DNA from: Mycocentrospora acerina
Lineage: Eukaryota > Ascomycota > Dothideomycetes > Pleosporales
Length of the DNA: 64,000 bases
Assembly (NCBI GenBank): GCA_022701365.1
Contig: JAKUHH010000117.1
Span: 62,001-126,000, forward strand
Direction of reading: 5' to 3'
Positions 31,643-42,496 of this stretch are shown here, in pieces (the first letter of the stretch is position 1; each line of letters begins with the position of its first letter). The position numbers and the translations under genes are program-made. The notes beneath the pieces are model-generated. The model searched no databases and was not told the origin of the DNA. It saw nothing but the letters and a program-made list of their open reading frames with translations.

Positions 31643-32992
31643 ATGCATGGCAGAATCTCTATATTCTTAGAGTACTGTACAGATATGACTAGCCTATTTG
31701 ACTTGTGGTGCGCTGTGCCATGTAGAGATGCACTGCTTGAAGAGCTAGCCCCTACAGACATAGTATCAATAGCATACGCTATCAGAGTCGAGCTCAAGGA
31801 CTACGAGAAGAGAAAACATCTCCGACTGCACAGAGAGCTGGTAGACGATCGAGGTTGGATTGAGGAGATGCTGAAGCAGGGCTGCCACGTTCTCCTTGTT
31901 GGCAAAGATCTTGATGAATTGGAAGAGAGACTGAAGGATCCGGCTCGCATGAACAATCTTGATTGCCGGAATGGAGTGTTGACGGTACTTCCTCTAGTAT
32001 TACCTAGGCAGGAGGTCGAAGAACCTGCCAATCCAGACATGTGGATGAATACACACACCTTTGATGGTTACGTTCCGAGCGCTTGTCTAGACGGCTGGAC
32101 AGCTGCTCTATACGACTCACTCTCTCCTCTAATCCATCGAGAGAACTTCGTGCCTGATCTTCACGATATTATACTCTTGTACAACGAGTCGAAAAGGCTC
32201 CAAGAGATGAAGATATACGAAGGTCTTGAGTACCGTACTTTGATTTACGAGGCCAATCATGGAAGCCTTCCCCGTATAGATGCCATCTTGACTGACCATC
32301 GCGACGTGAATAGGTTCGTGCGTCTGAACACAAAATACTCAAAGAGAACGACCGCGTTCCTATGTCCTCCGTCTATCGCCAAAGCGTGTCACCTTAATGA
32401 AAGATCCGGGCCGATGTTCGGGTGGTATTATGACCCCAAACCAAACGCCAATAATATTAGGACCCTGTTCTATGCCGACAACCTGGTCAGAGCAACGCTG
32501 CACCAGCCTGATCAATCTTTAACAAGGACAGTAATTCACATGGACATCAGGGTCATGAATGACGCGCCAAAGAACAGGCTTTTTGCGGCAGAGTGGCTGA
32601 TGCATCCAATGAAAAGTCGGTCCGATAACTCGGTTAACACAATCATGAGTACGCGCTTCACCTGTCTGAACAAAGACCCAACCAAAACTGCAGTATTACA
32701 AGACGGAACGCGCTTTTTTATCACGAGCGACGCGACGAATGGGGCATCTCCGTGCAGCTCCATCCGACTGGCGTCGCAGGCCGAGACAGGCAGAAATCCA
32801 GCAGACCGCGACCCCGCCCATTACTGGAGATCTACCGCATCGATTTGCAGGCCCTTTGCCATGGATATGGTCATTACGCCCAACTGCACGAATATCATAG
32901 GACTGGACAGTGGCCTATCAGAAATGCAGGTCGTTGTTTGTAGGAAGGCAAGCGCGGTTAGCATTGCATCCACCCTTGCCACGACTTGGTAA
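31643..32992 (+). CDS. F-box-like fungal protein, paralog of the 47.6-kb gene
   Basis: A 449-aa intronless protein. The N-terminal part has an F-box-like arrangement (TSLFDLWCAVPCRDALLEEL, then DIVSIAYAIRVELKDYEKRK), followed by a Rossmann-ish strand CHVLLVGKDLDELEERL. The same order of motifs occurs in the protein at 47560, so the two are distant relatives; the C-terminal 250 residues are unique here and hold many Arg and His. No membrane segment or signal peptide. Proteins of this fungal type are often expanded and lie near repeats. Role unknown; a ubiquitin-ligase adaptor is only a guess. ATG at 31643 is the first in frame, though an ATG at 31686 (MTSLFDLW) is also credible. Confidence 0.6.
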   Translation: MHGRISIFLEYCTDMTSLFDLWCAVPCRDALLEELAPTDIVSIAYAIRVELKDYEKRKHLRLHRELVDDRGWIEEMLKQGCHVLLVGKDLDELEERLKDPARMNNLDCRNGVLTVLPLVLPRQEVEEPANPDMWMNTHTFDGYVPSACLDGWTAALYDSLSPLIHRENFVPDLHDIILLYNESKRLQEMKIYEGLEYRTLIYEANHGSLPRIDAILTDHRDVNRFVRLNTKYSKRTTAFLCPPSIAKACHLNERSGPMFGWYYDPKPNANNIRTLFYADNLVRATLHQPDQSLTRTVIHMDIRVMNDAPKNRLFAAEWLMHPMKSRSDNSVNTIMSTRFTCLNKDPTKTAVLQDGTRFFITSDATNGASPCSSIRLASQAETGRNPADRDPAHYWRSTASICRPFAMDMVITPNCTNIIGLDSGLSEMQVVVCRKASAVSIASTLATTW

Positions 32993-33164
32993 TTCCATCA
33001 ATGCAGAGGAGGATTTCAAATATTTTATTTTATTTGATTTGTATTTCGCCATGCATACTTTTTTGCCGAACTAGTTCTATTGTGCTGAAGTTGACTGTCA
33101 TACTCTCTAACTCATGTCCCCACAGACATGTTAGTGTATCTTCGGGCGATCCTACTCTCCTCCT

Positions 33165-33524
33165 TCAAGCCATATTTGCAGTACTGCCTACGATCTTGCC
33201 GTGACCTTGTCCGTAGTAGGTGACATATGCCGAGTTCACACTTGTGTGGTGCTCTTTCGCTCCTCGCTTGATAGCCTTCCAGATCCTCTTAGCTTGTTGC
33301 GATGCTTTGTTTGGCAACACACGTTCATAGATAGCCTGATGTGACTCGAGAGAACAGCGCGGCGTTGGTGGCGGGGTTGTCGTCATGAGGGCTCGTGATG
33401 TGTTCCCCGTGAGCTTTTGGAAATGCGAAGTCACCAGAGAGATGGTGTTTAGAAGTGGGAGTTGTGTCGAAGCATCCAACGTGTGCTGGAACGCTCCTGC
33501 ATTTTGAGACTGGCCTAAACCCAT
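33165..33524 (-). CDS. Small hypothetical protein with MGxGxS start
   Basis: A 119-aa protein from the ATG at 33524. It starts MGLGQSQNAG, which resembles an N-myristoylation signal (Gly2, Ser6), so membrane tethering is possible. The rest is hydrophilic, basic near the C-terminus (SQQAKRIWKAIKRGAKEHH) and lacks a known domain. The frame is open upstream to 33620 without an ATG. It sits in a GC-richer stretch between an F-box-like gene and a DUF829 gene. Function unknown. Confidence 0.45.
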   Translation of the reverse strand: MGLGQSQNAGAFQHTLDASTQLPLLNTISLVTSHFQKLTGNTSRALMTTTPPPTPRCSLESHQAIYERVLPNKASQQAKRIWKAIKRGAKEHHTSVNSAYVTYYGQGHGKIVGSTANMA

Positions 33525-33874
33525 CGTATTCTTGATTAGGGCTCGGTTGTAATGAAGATGGCAGAAATCGGGAGCGAGTCTTCTACTTGCGCATCCAGTG
33601 CGAACATGGTATTTATACACCTTTGCTACAGTCCTCTAGAAGCTTAGGGGTAGACCGACCATTCTCATTCTCTTCTAAGGTAGTCATTTCGGACTGCCAG
33701 CCTATGTTGAATCTAAGGTAGTACTTTAGGAGCTACTTGTTTTCAAGGCTAGCTAGCTATTGTCATTTCCAGCGTTGCCATAACTGTTGTCATTTTCTGT
33801 ATTGTTATATCGGTGAGCTAGCAGCATGGTTCGCCGCAATATCTACGCATCCGTTTTTGACGTGAAAGTCCACA
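33525..33874. other. Divergent intergenic region
   Basis: About 350 bp between divergent genes; no gene or repeat seen. Presumably contains both promoters. Confidence 0.35.
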
Positions 33875-34909
33875 ATGGCAAAAGGCACGGCATTGCTTAG
33901 CCCTATCCCTGGCTTTGAGCGGGTCGTACCTGGCGTTTGGGAGCACATCCCTTCTGTATCCGCTCGCTACTCCGAGCACTCTTCTGACTGCTACAAGGCC
34001 CCCTCGCACGTCCTACTCTTTCCCTGGACTGGTGCGCAAAACAAGAACATCTCCAAATATACAGCAGAGTACCAAGGTCGTTTCCCGTCGAGTCGGATAC
34101 TCGTCATCACCACTTCTGCGAAAGACCTCTGCTTTCGGTCCTCAAAGCGCAAGCGAGAGCGTCTTGGACCCCTCGTGCGGCATCTAATGGCATACCGGGG
34201 ACTTACCACCATGCGCATATTGCTGCACGCATTCTCTGAAGGCGGTAGCAATAAAGCCGTCGAATTGGCCCAAGCCTACCATGAAGGAAGTGGCTGCCGG
34301 CTGCCGGTTTCGGCGTTGTGCTTGGATAGCACACCTGGACATCCACATTACCTGCGCCTCTGCAACGCTTTAAAGCAGGCTCTACCTCCCCATCCTGTCC
34401 TCAAACATACCGGATTAGCGATCGGCTCCACCGTTCTGGGCGGGTTGTGGATCCTATTCTGCGTCTTCAGAGGCTTCGAGAACAACCCAATCTCCCAAAC
34501 ACGTCGCCGCCTGCTTGACCCAACACATTTTGATCTTGATGCTCCACGTTGCTATCTTTATTCGAAGGCCGATGCCCTTGTGGCATGGCAAGATGTCCAC
34601 GAACACGTCATGGAGTCCATCGATCGAAAAATGGCTGTCAAGGAAGTCGTGTTTGACAGCAGCGAGCACTGCAAGCACGCAAAGGTCGAGCCGCACTTGT
34701 ACTGGGAAGCCGTGATGCAGACGTGGAGCAAAGCGGTCGCAAGATCGAGCCACGTTCCGATATGGTACGATAATGAATACGAGTATCGAGACGCTGGCCG
34801 TTACCTCGATTTCGAGAAGACGTTGATTGTGCTCGAGTGCCCAGAGCTGGCGGGGCTGCACTCCTACGGGTTCCGCTCTGGAGGGCAGACGCTGTCGGGT
34901 CGCTTGTAG
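33875..34909 (+). CDS. DUF829/PaxU-like alpha/beta hydrolase
   Basis: A 344-aa intronless protein of the PaxU/TMEM53-like DUF829 family, an alpha/beta-hydrolase relative. Seen marks are the core strand HVLLFPWTGAQNKNISKY, the nucleophile-elbow-like LLHAFSEGGSNKAVELA (GxSxGG variant, here SEGGS), CLDSTPGHPHYLRLCNALKQ, and a late SKADALVAWQDVHEH then SSEHCKHAKVEPHLYW with the usual H of the triad. A hydrophobic helix around residue 190-208 may associate with membrane. PaxU occurs in indole-diterpene clusters, but most members are ordinary cell proteins of unknown substrate. It lies 2.4 kb from the UbiA gene's end, in opposite orientation with an F-box gene between, so a joint pathway is only a possibility. 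Confidence 0.8.
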   Translation: MAKGTALLSPIPGFERVVPGVWEHIPSVSARYSEHSSDCYKAPSHVLLFPWTGAQNKNISKYTAEYQGRFPSSRILVITTSAKDLCFRSSKRKRERLGPLVRHLMAYRGLTTMRILLHAFSEGGSNKAVELAQAYHEGSGCRLPVSALCLDSTPGHPHYLRLCNALKQALPPHPVLKHTGLAIGSTVLGGLWILFCVFRGFENNPISQTRRRLLDPTHFDLDAPRCYLYSKADALVAWQDVHEHVMESIDRKMAVKEVVFDSSEHCKHAKVEPHLYWEAVMQTWSKAVARSSHVPIWYDNEYEYRDAGRYLDFEKTLIVLECPELAGLHSYGFRSGGQTLSGRL

Positions 34910-35767
34910 CAGGAACGAATCTTGGCTGGCAAATGGCGCAAGCCGTGTTGACGCTAGGGCCACTTAGCTATGAAAATTAATCGAATTCGCAGCTCAATGA
35001 TGCGGGTCATGAGCATTGTAATTTGATTCAGTGTGGCAAGTTGCCATTAGAATGACACTCGGTTCGCCCTTGTGATAATTTCATTCGGCTCAATCCGGAG
35101 GGAGTCGAGCTAGTAAAGCCACTAGTATCGATTCGCCGAAATTGTTCGTGAGGGTGCCTATGAATGCTTCACTCGACGATTGGTTGTGGTAGCTAGCCGT
35201 TCACAAAAAATCGCACGCCAACGATCCTCCGATTCATGTGAGAATTACGTTACGTTCAACACTACCATGATAAATTTCCTTTCTTTTGCTCTTAGAGTTT
35301 TTAGAAACGCTCAGTCAAACGACTTCAGAACAAGCGTACCTTGCACAGTCTGCCTGCTATTCGATGAAATGTGTGATAAGCAACACGTCCTTCTGATGCT
35401 TCAGCTACACCATTTGTTACTTCATCTAATAGACTAACTAAGCTTAACATTCGAATCACATACATTCTGCACGTACTCATATGCGTAGCTTACACAGTTT
35501 ACGTCAAATTCGCACTTTCTACGATCGTATGGGAGAGTTCATTTCCGTGCAGTGTGATTGTAGTGCAGCCCCCAGACGAATAATTAGGTACGTGAATGAA
35601 CAAGCGAAACAACGTCAAACGCGCCACTTTAACTACCATTCTCGGCCAGCTCTATCCCATACAATCAGTCTAAAGTTTTAGTTTGTTCTTCGTTTCAAAA
35701 TAACTGGAGTGTAAACCACATCACTACCAGCTCTAAACGTAGATGTCATGACTGTTTTGGCCATAAA
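34910..35767. other. Intergenic between convergent genes
   Basis: About 860 bp; two short plus-strand frames (35180-35437 and 35481-35681) lack protein character. No repeat matched in the window. Confidence 0.4.
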
Positions 35768-36733
35768 TCACTTCCAGTTCAAAGTCTGTAGCGGACACTG
35801 TGCTACACAGCCGTTTTGGGAGGCGTCAAATATTTCTCTACATGAGAGGCTCAGATTGGCGTCTAGTCTATAAATATTAAACTGCAAATCGCGAGGATCT
35901 ATAGGAAATGTGTTCTGCTTGGTCAACTGCACATGTCCAACACGAAAAAATACTGAAAATGCGACTTTTGGAGGCACAAACATTGAAAAGATGCCAGGCT
36001 GGACCATGATAGCAGGAACTTGGAGAGAGCACAGGTGTTTGTTGGCTCTCTCCAGAGATAGTACAAGTATGTACACTCCCATAATCTTAAGCCAGAGCTG
36101 ATGTTGACTGTTACACCGTGGCATTTGTTCATAATATGATGGAATCTCATCGTAGAGCTGTTTGTAGCGTTCGCCAAAACGAGCTTCTCTAGCGCTGTAC
36201 TCCTGAAAGCTTACGTGTTTTAAATGCGGAAACTTGAGCAAGCACTGAGAAACGAAATGAACATTTTCTGGACATTCAGAGGAAGAAGCCATGAACTCGG
36301 TATAATCCCAATCGTCGTTATATCTCCATTCTGCTCCCATCCATGACTGATCCCTTTGACTAATTATCGTAGCAGAAGTCAGAGCATTGGAGGAGAGATG
36401 AATTTCAGCTCGGACTGCCTCATAAATCCTAAAACAAGTCCCATTCTCGGAGAAAAATGTAGGCAGCTCGAGGAACTCGGGAAACTCGACAGGGGGAAGA
36501 CAGCATGTAAAAGCGAGGGTTTTGATTTGTGGAGCATATGCTGACGAAGCAAATCGTGCAAGATGGAGCATACTCCGAGCTGATCGTAGGTCGAATCGAC
36601 GATTGGAAATGTGCTGAATAAACTTTATTTCTGCTAGAATAGCGAACCTTTTGCTTAGCTGTCGAATAAGAAGGATGCTTGGTAGAGACAAGTTAATGAT
36701 CTGATCCAGTAACTCGTTAGGAAGACTTTCCAT
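35768..36733 (-). CDS. F-box protein
   Basis: A 321-aa protein beginning MESLPNELLDQIINLSLPS, a classical F-box core (LPxELLxxII) at the extreme N-terminus, followed by LLIRQLSKRFAILAEI as its second helix. In the cell this would bind Skp1 and recruit a target to an SCF ubiquitin ligase. The remaining 270 residues contain Leu- and aromatic-rich segments but no LRR, WD40 or Kelch repeats that I can identify, so the target is unknown. The ATG at 36733 is right before the F-box, as usual. A TTATATC element lies about 40 bp upstream of the start and may be TATA-like. Confidence 0.75.
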   Translation of the reverse strand: MESLPNELLDQIINLSLPSILLIRQLSKRFAILAEIKFIQHISNRRFDLRSARSMLHLARFASSAYAPQIKTLAFTCCLPPVEFPEFLELPTFFSENGTCFRIYEAVRAEIHLSSNALTSATIISQRDQSWMGAEWRYNDDWDYTEFMASSSECPENVHFVSQCLLKFPHLKHVSFQEYSAREARFGERYKQLYDEIPSYYEQMPRCNSQHQLWLKIMGVYILVLSLERANKHLCSLQVPAIMVQPGIFSMFVPPKVAFSVFFRVGHVQLTKQNTFPIDPRDLQFNIYRLDANLSLSCREIFDASQNGCVAQCPLQTLNWK

Positions 36734-37271
36734 GGAATGTCAAACGGAGAACAACGCCAGAATATGGAATGATATAAGGCCTTTTCGTATTTCTGTGTCA
36801 CATAATACTTGTCAACATTGTTTATCGGACAAAGTCTTTAGAGCTCTGAGGACTTGATTGAAGGTTGTCCTACAATTCGTGTCATTTCAATGAACTTTGA
36901 CATGTGCCACAGGCTAATACTTTGAGTAAGAAATCATCTATTTAGCCGTTTGGAAGCTTTTGTGAGTTCGGTGGCAACATGCAGAAGAGGTCACTGTCAG
37001 CCGTCTTAAAATTCACTTTTAGTTTGCTCTCTACTGAGATCTATCCGTACTCAATGAAGCGGATTACAGCAGCCAAATTCCTGGTAAGAGAAAAGTATAA
37101 TTCGCGACAATAGACTCACTTAATTGCATCAGTATCGGTAGTCAGGCCAGTTAAAAGTCGCATAATGCAATTTGAGCTTTTCTACCAAATTACGTCGAGT
37201 TGCGTTATTTATGTAAAATCTTGAACATTATCCACTGCAATTCATCTTACCTATCTATAACCAGGAGGTAA
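36734..37271. other. Intergenic, nothing recognised
   Basis: About 540 bp between two minus-strand genes; AT-rich and without a gene, repeat or RNA. Confidence 0.4.
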
Positions 37272-38255
37272 TTAGTATACGGGTCCGCCTATGATCGCTG
37301 GTGCCGTTTGCAAGACAGGTAAGGGACAGAATCCCACCATCCAAAGACACCATAGCTTATACACCCGAGAGTCCATCCTCCCTTCTTCATCCTCCATGGC
37401 CCGAATGATACTGATAGACAAGACCAAACCGAGCACAATAGGCATTGTGGCAGTTCTCCAACCGCCTGCAAAAAAATGCAACGGGATGTAAATAGACCAG
37501 AACGACACAGACAACAGAACAGAGTAGAATGCAGGACGCCTGCCCCATTGAATGACCAGTGTTGAACGATCTCTTTCCTTGTCTCCTTTCTCGTCGCGAA
37601 ACTCCTGGGTATGGATGCTTGTCACTACGACCGCAAAAGTAACCAGGACTATCCACTGCCATGCTCGAGTGCTAATACGCACATCCGGCCCTAGTGCTAT
37701 CTTCACAGCACCCCCCCAAGAGCAGATGAAAAAACAGCCACATTGTAAGTTGCGGACAATTCCACCACAATCGCTACCACCGAGATTGTTGTACACAACG
37801 TTGAGTGTTGTCCACCCGATGAAGAAAGGCCAAACACCGAGGGATTCACTTCTGGCTGCTGCAATGAGATATGTCCCAATTAATAGATTCCGCGTCCCGG
37901 TGCTGGTGATGCGCCCCGCCGGCAGCGGTCGCCATGGCTTGTTGATTTTGTCTTCTTCAATTGATACGAGTGTGCACTGATTGCTAACGGTGAATTGAAG
38001 AATAATAAGCCATAACCATGTGACTACTGAAGGAATGCGATTAAGCACTGCTAATTTGTCTTGGGATGGGAGATTCAGGACGGGTCCAGACATCACAGCG
38101 AAAACGCCGAAAGCTGTACCCGGAATGACTGTGTCCAGGATCTGATCCCGAGTGAAAAGAAAGAGAGTTTCCAAGAAGTATGAGAGATCATGCCCTAAAT
38201 GTGATTGTTTAGGGCTATGAGCTGGGATAGCTAAAGAGAGTGCAGTAGTCGTCAT
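37272..38255 (-). CDS. UbiA-type prenyltransferase
   Basis: A 327-aa intronless polytopic membrane protein with about eight hydrophobic segments. The first Asp-rich motif is a variant: IEEDKINKPWRPLPAGRI, where relatives have DxxxDxxNKPxRPLPxGR; the second is TQEFRDEKGDKERDRST, the D-x-QDFxDxxGD-like site. The two acidic sites bind Mg-diphosphate of an isoprenoid donor, so the enzyme should join a prenyl chain to an acceptor or cyclise it. Fungal members of this group act in quinone, meroterpenoid or UbiA-type terpene-cyclase pathways. The acceptor is unknown. No aromatic polyketide or terpene synthase is in the window. ATG at 38255 chosen because it gives a short soluble N-terminus before helix 1. 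Confidence 0.85.
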   Translation of the reverse strand: MTTTALSLAIPAHSPKQSHLGHDLSYFLETLFLFTRDQILDTVIPGTAFGVFAVMSGPVLNLPSQDKLAVLNRIPSVVTWLWLIILQFTVSNQCTLVSIEEDKINKPWRPLPAGRITSTGTRNLLIGTYLIAAARSESLGVWPFFIGWTTLNVVYNNLGGSDCGGIVRNLQCGCFFICSWGGAVKIALGPDVRISTRAWQWIVLVTFAVVVTSIHTQEFRDEKGDKERDRSTLVIQWGRRPAFYSVLLSVSFWSIYIPLHFFAGGWRTATMPIVLGLVLSISIIRAMEDEEGRMDSRVYKLWCLWMVGFCPLPVLQTAPAIIGGPVY

Positions 38256-41172
38256 GCTGAGGTCTAGTGGATAATGTTACTCTAAGATTGAATAAAGATT
38301 TTATGGAAATTGTAGTCCAGTGAAACTAGTTTGTAAATCGTGAATCACAGATCCCTTAAAAACACTACCTGTGTAATTTCTTAAGATCACTGACTGTCAT
38401 ATTATTTACTGGTGAAGTAGATTGATTTAGGGGAACGCAGATTGAATTCACAACTACAGTCACTAGCGATTGCAGCTTCACCCTTGCAGGCGGCAACATC
38501 AAACCGGGCTGAGCTGGCAGCGAGGATCTGGCCCGCTTTTTGCCGTCGACTGAACAGTACGATAATTCACTTGGCAGTTCATGTCCAGTTCTAAGCCACG
38601 TAGGAAAGATAAGGTTGTATAGAGCGGTGTTGTAGCTGATATGATAGGGTGACGGGGTGAAGCTACAATTGCTAGTGACTGTACATTTTCAACAAGACTC
38701 ATCGAGCAAGGCATGAACACTCTAATTCTGTTCTCCCCTAATGTTGGCCTAATTTGAGAATATTACATTTGATTTTCTTCGCTTAACTCTAGATGTCGTT
38801 CTTCTGGTCATTAGCTTGTGGAGAGTCCTCAAAGTAAGTGCGTAAGAATACTGGAACATTGAGCCACCATAAGCATCGTTTAGCCATTGTATAAACATGT
38901 ATATTCATGAAAAAGACTTTTTTAAAGAAGTTCTCGGAAGTGCTCCAGTCGTCCATTGTTATAAAAAACGGCGATAAATCAGGTTGATATAGCGCATAAC
39001 CCAACTGTCACCCACAGTTTCAGTCACACAAGAGGCGAAATTTCGAATCATCTCTCGTAAACGTCATAGTTCTTACTTTTCATGCTTTTCTACATATCTA
39101 ACGAGCCCTCATTCTTGTTGAGGGTTGAGTTTTTGAGGCGTAAATGCACCGGCCGCGCGCGACGTTTGAACAACCTTGTGCCTTTTCAATAGCGTAGATA
39201 GATTTGAATTTTCTTTTGATTATTTTACTTTTTTACTTTTTTATTCTACACTATATATCTTTGTTAATTGAGCTTTAAATGACCCAAGATGGTATTGTCA
39301 TGATAATTTGAAGTCTGCACCGGTTTTGTTGTTGCGAAGCGTTGAGTGAATCTCACCGTTCAGCGCACAATCAGAGTAGGTATGTATCCTCTGCCTCGTT
39401 TTGGTATGATGTATGGTGTAATAGAAAGGATACATACACCAAGTCTTTGCTATCTATTACTCGCAATTGCATAAGCTCACAGCTAATGAAATAAAGTTTG
39501 CAGCTATTCCTCCAGTCGGACAGCAGACTTACTTCAAATAATCCTCATGCAGTGCAGTATAAGTTATTCTGATTTGAACAAAGTTACTTTAGTTACGTCA
39601 GACGGAATACGTGATGTCTAGTCTTCTAAAATCCCAACTCCAGAGCGCAAAGGGGTTAAGGCTTTAGTGCACTCTTCTGAATTTTTCAAGTATCATACCT
39701 CTTTTCAAGTTGTTCACGCTCGAATTTGTTGCATTTTCCGATCAGTACTGAATGTCTCTATCAGAGTTACTGTTGTGCATAATCGTGACAATATCAGACG
39801 CTAGCTTCTGTAGAAGTTTGTTAGGTGACTGGAGATTTTCAGTGGCACAGGCTCCTATGATACATTCTACGAGGCTGGGGCATAGTCCAAGTCTCTAATG
39901 GTAGGAAAACTGTACAAGAGCGCGGAAAGGCGTGCAAATATTTGACATTTAGGTAATTAACTCCCTCCAGCAGAAAACCGAACCATTTCCACTTCTAAGG
40001 AATGTACCCTTTGGACGTTCCGGCATAGGTGGTTTTCTGTTACCCTTGAAAGAACATTAAGTAAACTTTAAAGCAAAGATTATTCTTAAAGTTAATCTCG
40101 TTCAATCCAACGCTAAACACCGTACAGAATGACTCTGACTGTTTCAAATCACATGTAAACCTAAAATCGTCCTAGCATGTTTGACATCACTAGCCAGGCC
40201 TTATTAACTTTTAACAGAGCTATTACCATATTCATTGTAGGAGTGAGAGTACTCAAGACCAGATAGCTTTGAGTAGACTTCAGTCTTCGATTATGTCTTA
40301 GTTTGATCTCCAAGAGAATCTGGCTGTAGCACGATAGAACAGGATAACAGGCTGTCAACAGTTTGATCAAAGAGTTTAGAGCTATGCGGCTTCAAACATA
40401 GCGAAAATCCGAGGGCATCTTTGCTCTAATGTTACCATCTGGTGTGGAGATTCACGTTTGCATCCTAGTCTTGGGAGCCTTTGATTCGTGCATCTTGTTT
40501 TCAGTCATGACTGCCCGCTGCAAGCCGTATATATCAAATTACAAGCTACAACTGCACCTAGAATAGCAGTAAATTGATGAAATGTTATGTTGCTAACCAG
40601 AAGAAAATATATAGCAGCAGCATTGAAAGCAAAGAATAGCATGGCGGATACCAATCCTACTGAAGAGCATCCCAGCTGTCTTAAGTTCTGGAGACGATGA
40701 CTTAATTAGCGACATTTGATCATCGTCACTTATAGTGCATTTCAATAATCACCACAAGCCAAACTGCAAAATTGCCATATTGAAGGGGCACGTTAGTGTA
40801 ACTTGTTAATTACCATCAGCCAATTCAGAATCACTTCGAAAATTTATTAGACTTCATCTATCTACTAACATTGCAGTCATTGCAGTTATCGCTATTCTTT
40901 TAGTCATAGAATGTATGGTGATGCCAAGCATACTGCCTAACTAAAACTCATCGGTCAGCGCGATACATGTGCAGTCGACTTCATTATTACCTAAGTGGCG
41001 TCTTAGCAGATCCTGATGTCATCAGTTCTGTACATAGGAATAATGCTGCTAGCAGAAATGAGGGGAGATATTGTTTATATGCATTAAATACCATGACTAA
41101 CTAAGACTAGTAATCAACGGTAGCAGTCATGGGCGCTTTGTTGGCCCGCTATCAAACGACTTTGTTCGCAGT
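38256..41172. other. Gene desert, 2.9 kb
   Basis: AT-rich, with a T-tract-rich stretch near 39215-39245 and one isolated CpG-rich spot, CACCGGCCGCGCGCGACG at 39147-39164. No protein-like frame of useful length and no recognisable transposon. It ends at the dispersed repeat at 41173. Confidence 0.45.
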
Positions 41173-41300
41173 AGTCGCTATGAAGGCGCCACACACTGAT
41201 TGGTTGCGGCATTAGGTAGCTGACGACTTCGCACGCACTTTCCTCCTCCATATTGTAGGAAGTTTGCACGTAGTAACACAATCATCAGTTCTCTACTTTC
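41173..41300. repeat. Dispersed repeat, copy 1
   Basis: About 128 bp that recur with roughly 80% identity at 61478-61605 (shared blocks GGCGCCAC, CTGATTGGTTGCGG, GCACGCACTTTCCTCCTCCA, GCACGTAGTAA, ACAATCAT, AGTTCT). The sequence begins near GGCGCC and has a CCAAT-type ATTGG. Neither end shows an obvious inverted repeat; it could be a transposon terminus, an LTR piece or a promoter-like fragment. Confidence 0.7.
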
Positions 41301-42496
41301 TCCAGTCCAATCCTATCCTCTCCTTTCCTCCTCTCATCAGATTTCTATGTGAGCACCCAATCCGACCGCTTCTTATTCATCCTTCAAGAGAAAATTTCAT
41401 GATGTTACTGTGATTTCCCTAGACAAATAACCTTTTTTTCTGCAGAGTCTCATAGCGTATTATCAATAGCAGTAGTCATAACAAGTAAACAGAGCGAATC
41501 CTTGCTCAACACAGACAAAATGAGAAGAGATGAACTTCATCATCTTAAGGAGACTGATCAAAACATCAAAACGTTGTTTCTTTAAATTGTCTCTAGACAA
41601 AACCTGACAAGATAGAGCTGAACGGGGTTAACCTCAAGAACGGATCAGACAGGCTCAGGACGGACAGAACACATCGAAGAATTTCCAGATAGTGACTCTT
41701 CAAACCCTTGAAGTTCTGAAATTCGCTATGATGTCATTCTTGATTGGCCGCGCCAGTGCTCTGTCGACATGGCCGATCAAAATTACTGATACAGCACTGA
41801 GAGTGGGATGTTTATCGTCTGTGAATCCCATATTCTGACAAAATTGGAGCTCGGTTTTTCTTCCAATTACACACCAACTGCGCGGAGTGCCGAGTTTCAC
41901 GGCGGATCCACACAGCATAGCTGCTGATATACGTCATTTTTCTAGAAACTTGTTCTCAATAATCGGGAATGTGGTTTTCAGATCCCAAATTAGTGTGCAT
42001 TCGCGTTGGACCGAAATCATAGCCGCCTCTACCTCTTCTCGCATGCGAATGAAAGCAGTGATTGTCGCAGAGAATGATCTAGGGTTCTACATTTAAGAAC
42101 ATAGTAGACCTTATAGACGCCTGGTAATATGGCTATCCTTGATATGCATATACATCCCATGTTAACAGAAGTATGAACAGCTTGTCTTGCGACTTTTGAT
42201 AGGTGCCCCACTAATAGCTCATTTTGGTCAAGTCAACGAATGGGGCCATCTGCCATCTGATCTTCATGATCATCTAATGTACAATCATGTGATCCATTTG
42301 CAATCTAAATATAGAACAGTATCTTTTCTCCAGATAAATTGAATCTTCCATTTTCAGCTTAAATTTCAGCAAGATTTAATCTTTCAAACATTAATCAGTT
42401 TTGATAGTACCTCGCAGCATCTCCACTTCTATAGTCTCTTGGTAGCAGAAGGATATCTTTTCGCACATTATCAGACCGTGCAAAAATCTAATTTTA
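41301..42496. other. Intergenic, nothing recognised
   Basis: About 1.2 kb. A 70-codon plus frame at 41887-42096 is not protein-like enough to call. No further repeat seen. Confidence 0.4.

Noticed and set aside
39147..39164. CpG-rich spot CACCGGCCGCGCGCGACG
   Set aside because: Isolated, without a gene, repeat or partner site; not enough to call a regulatory element.
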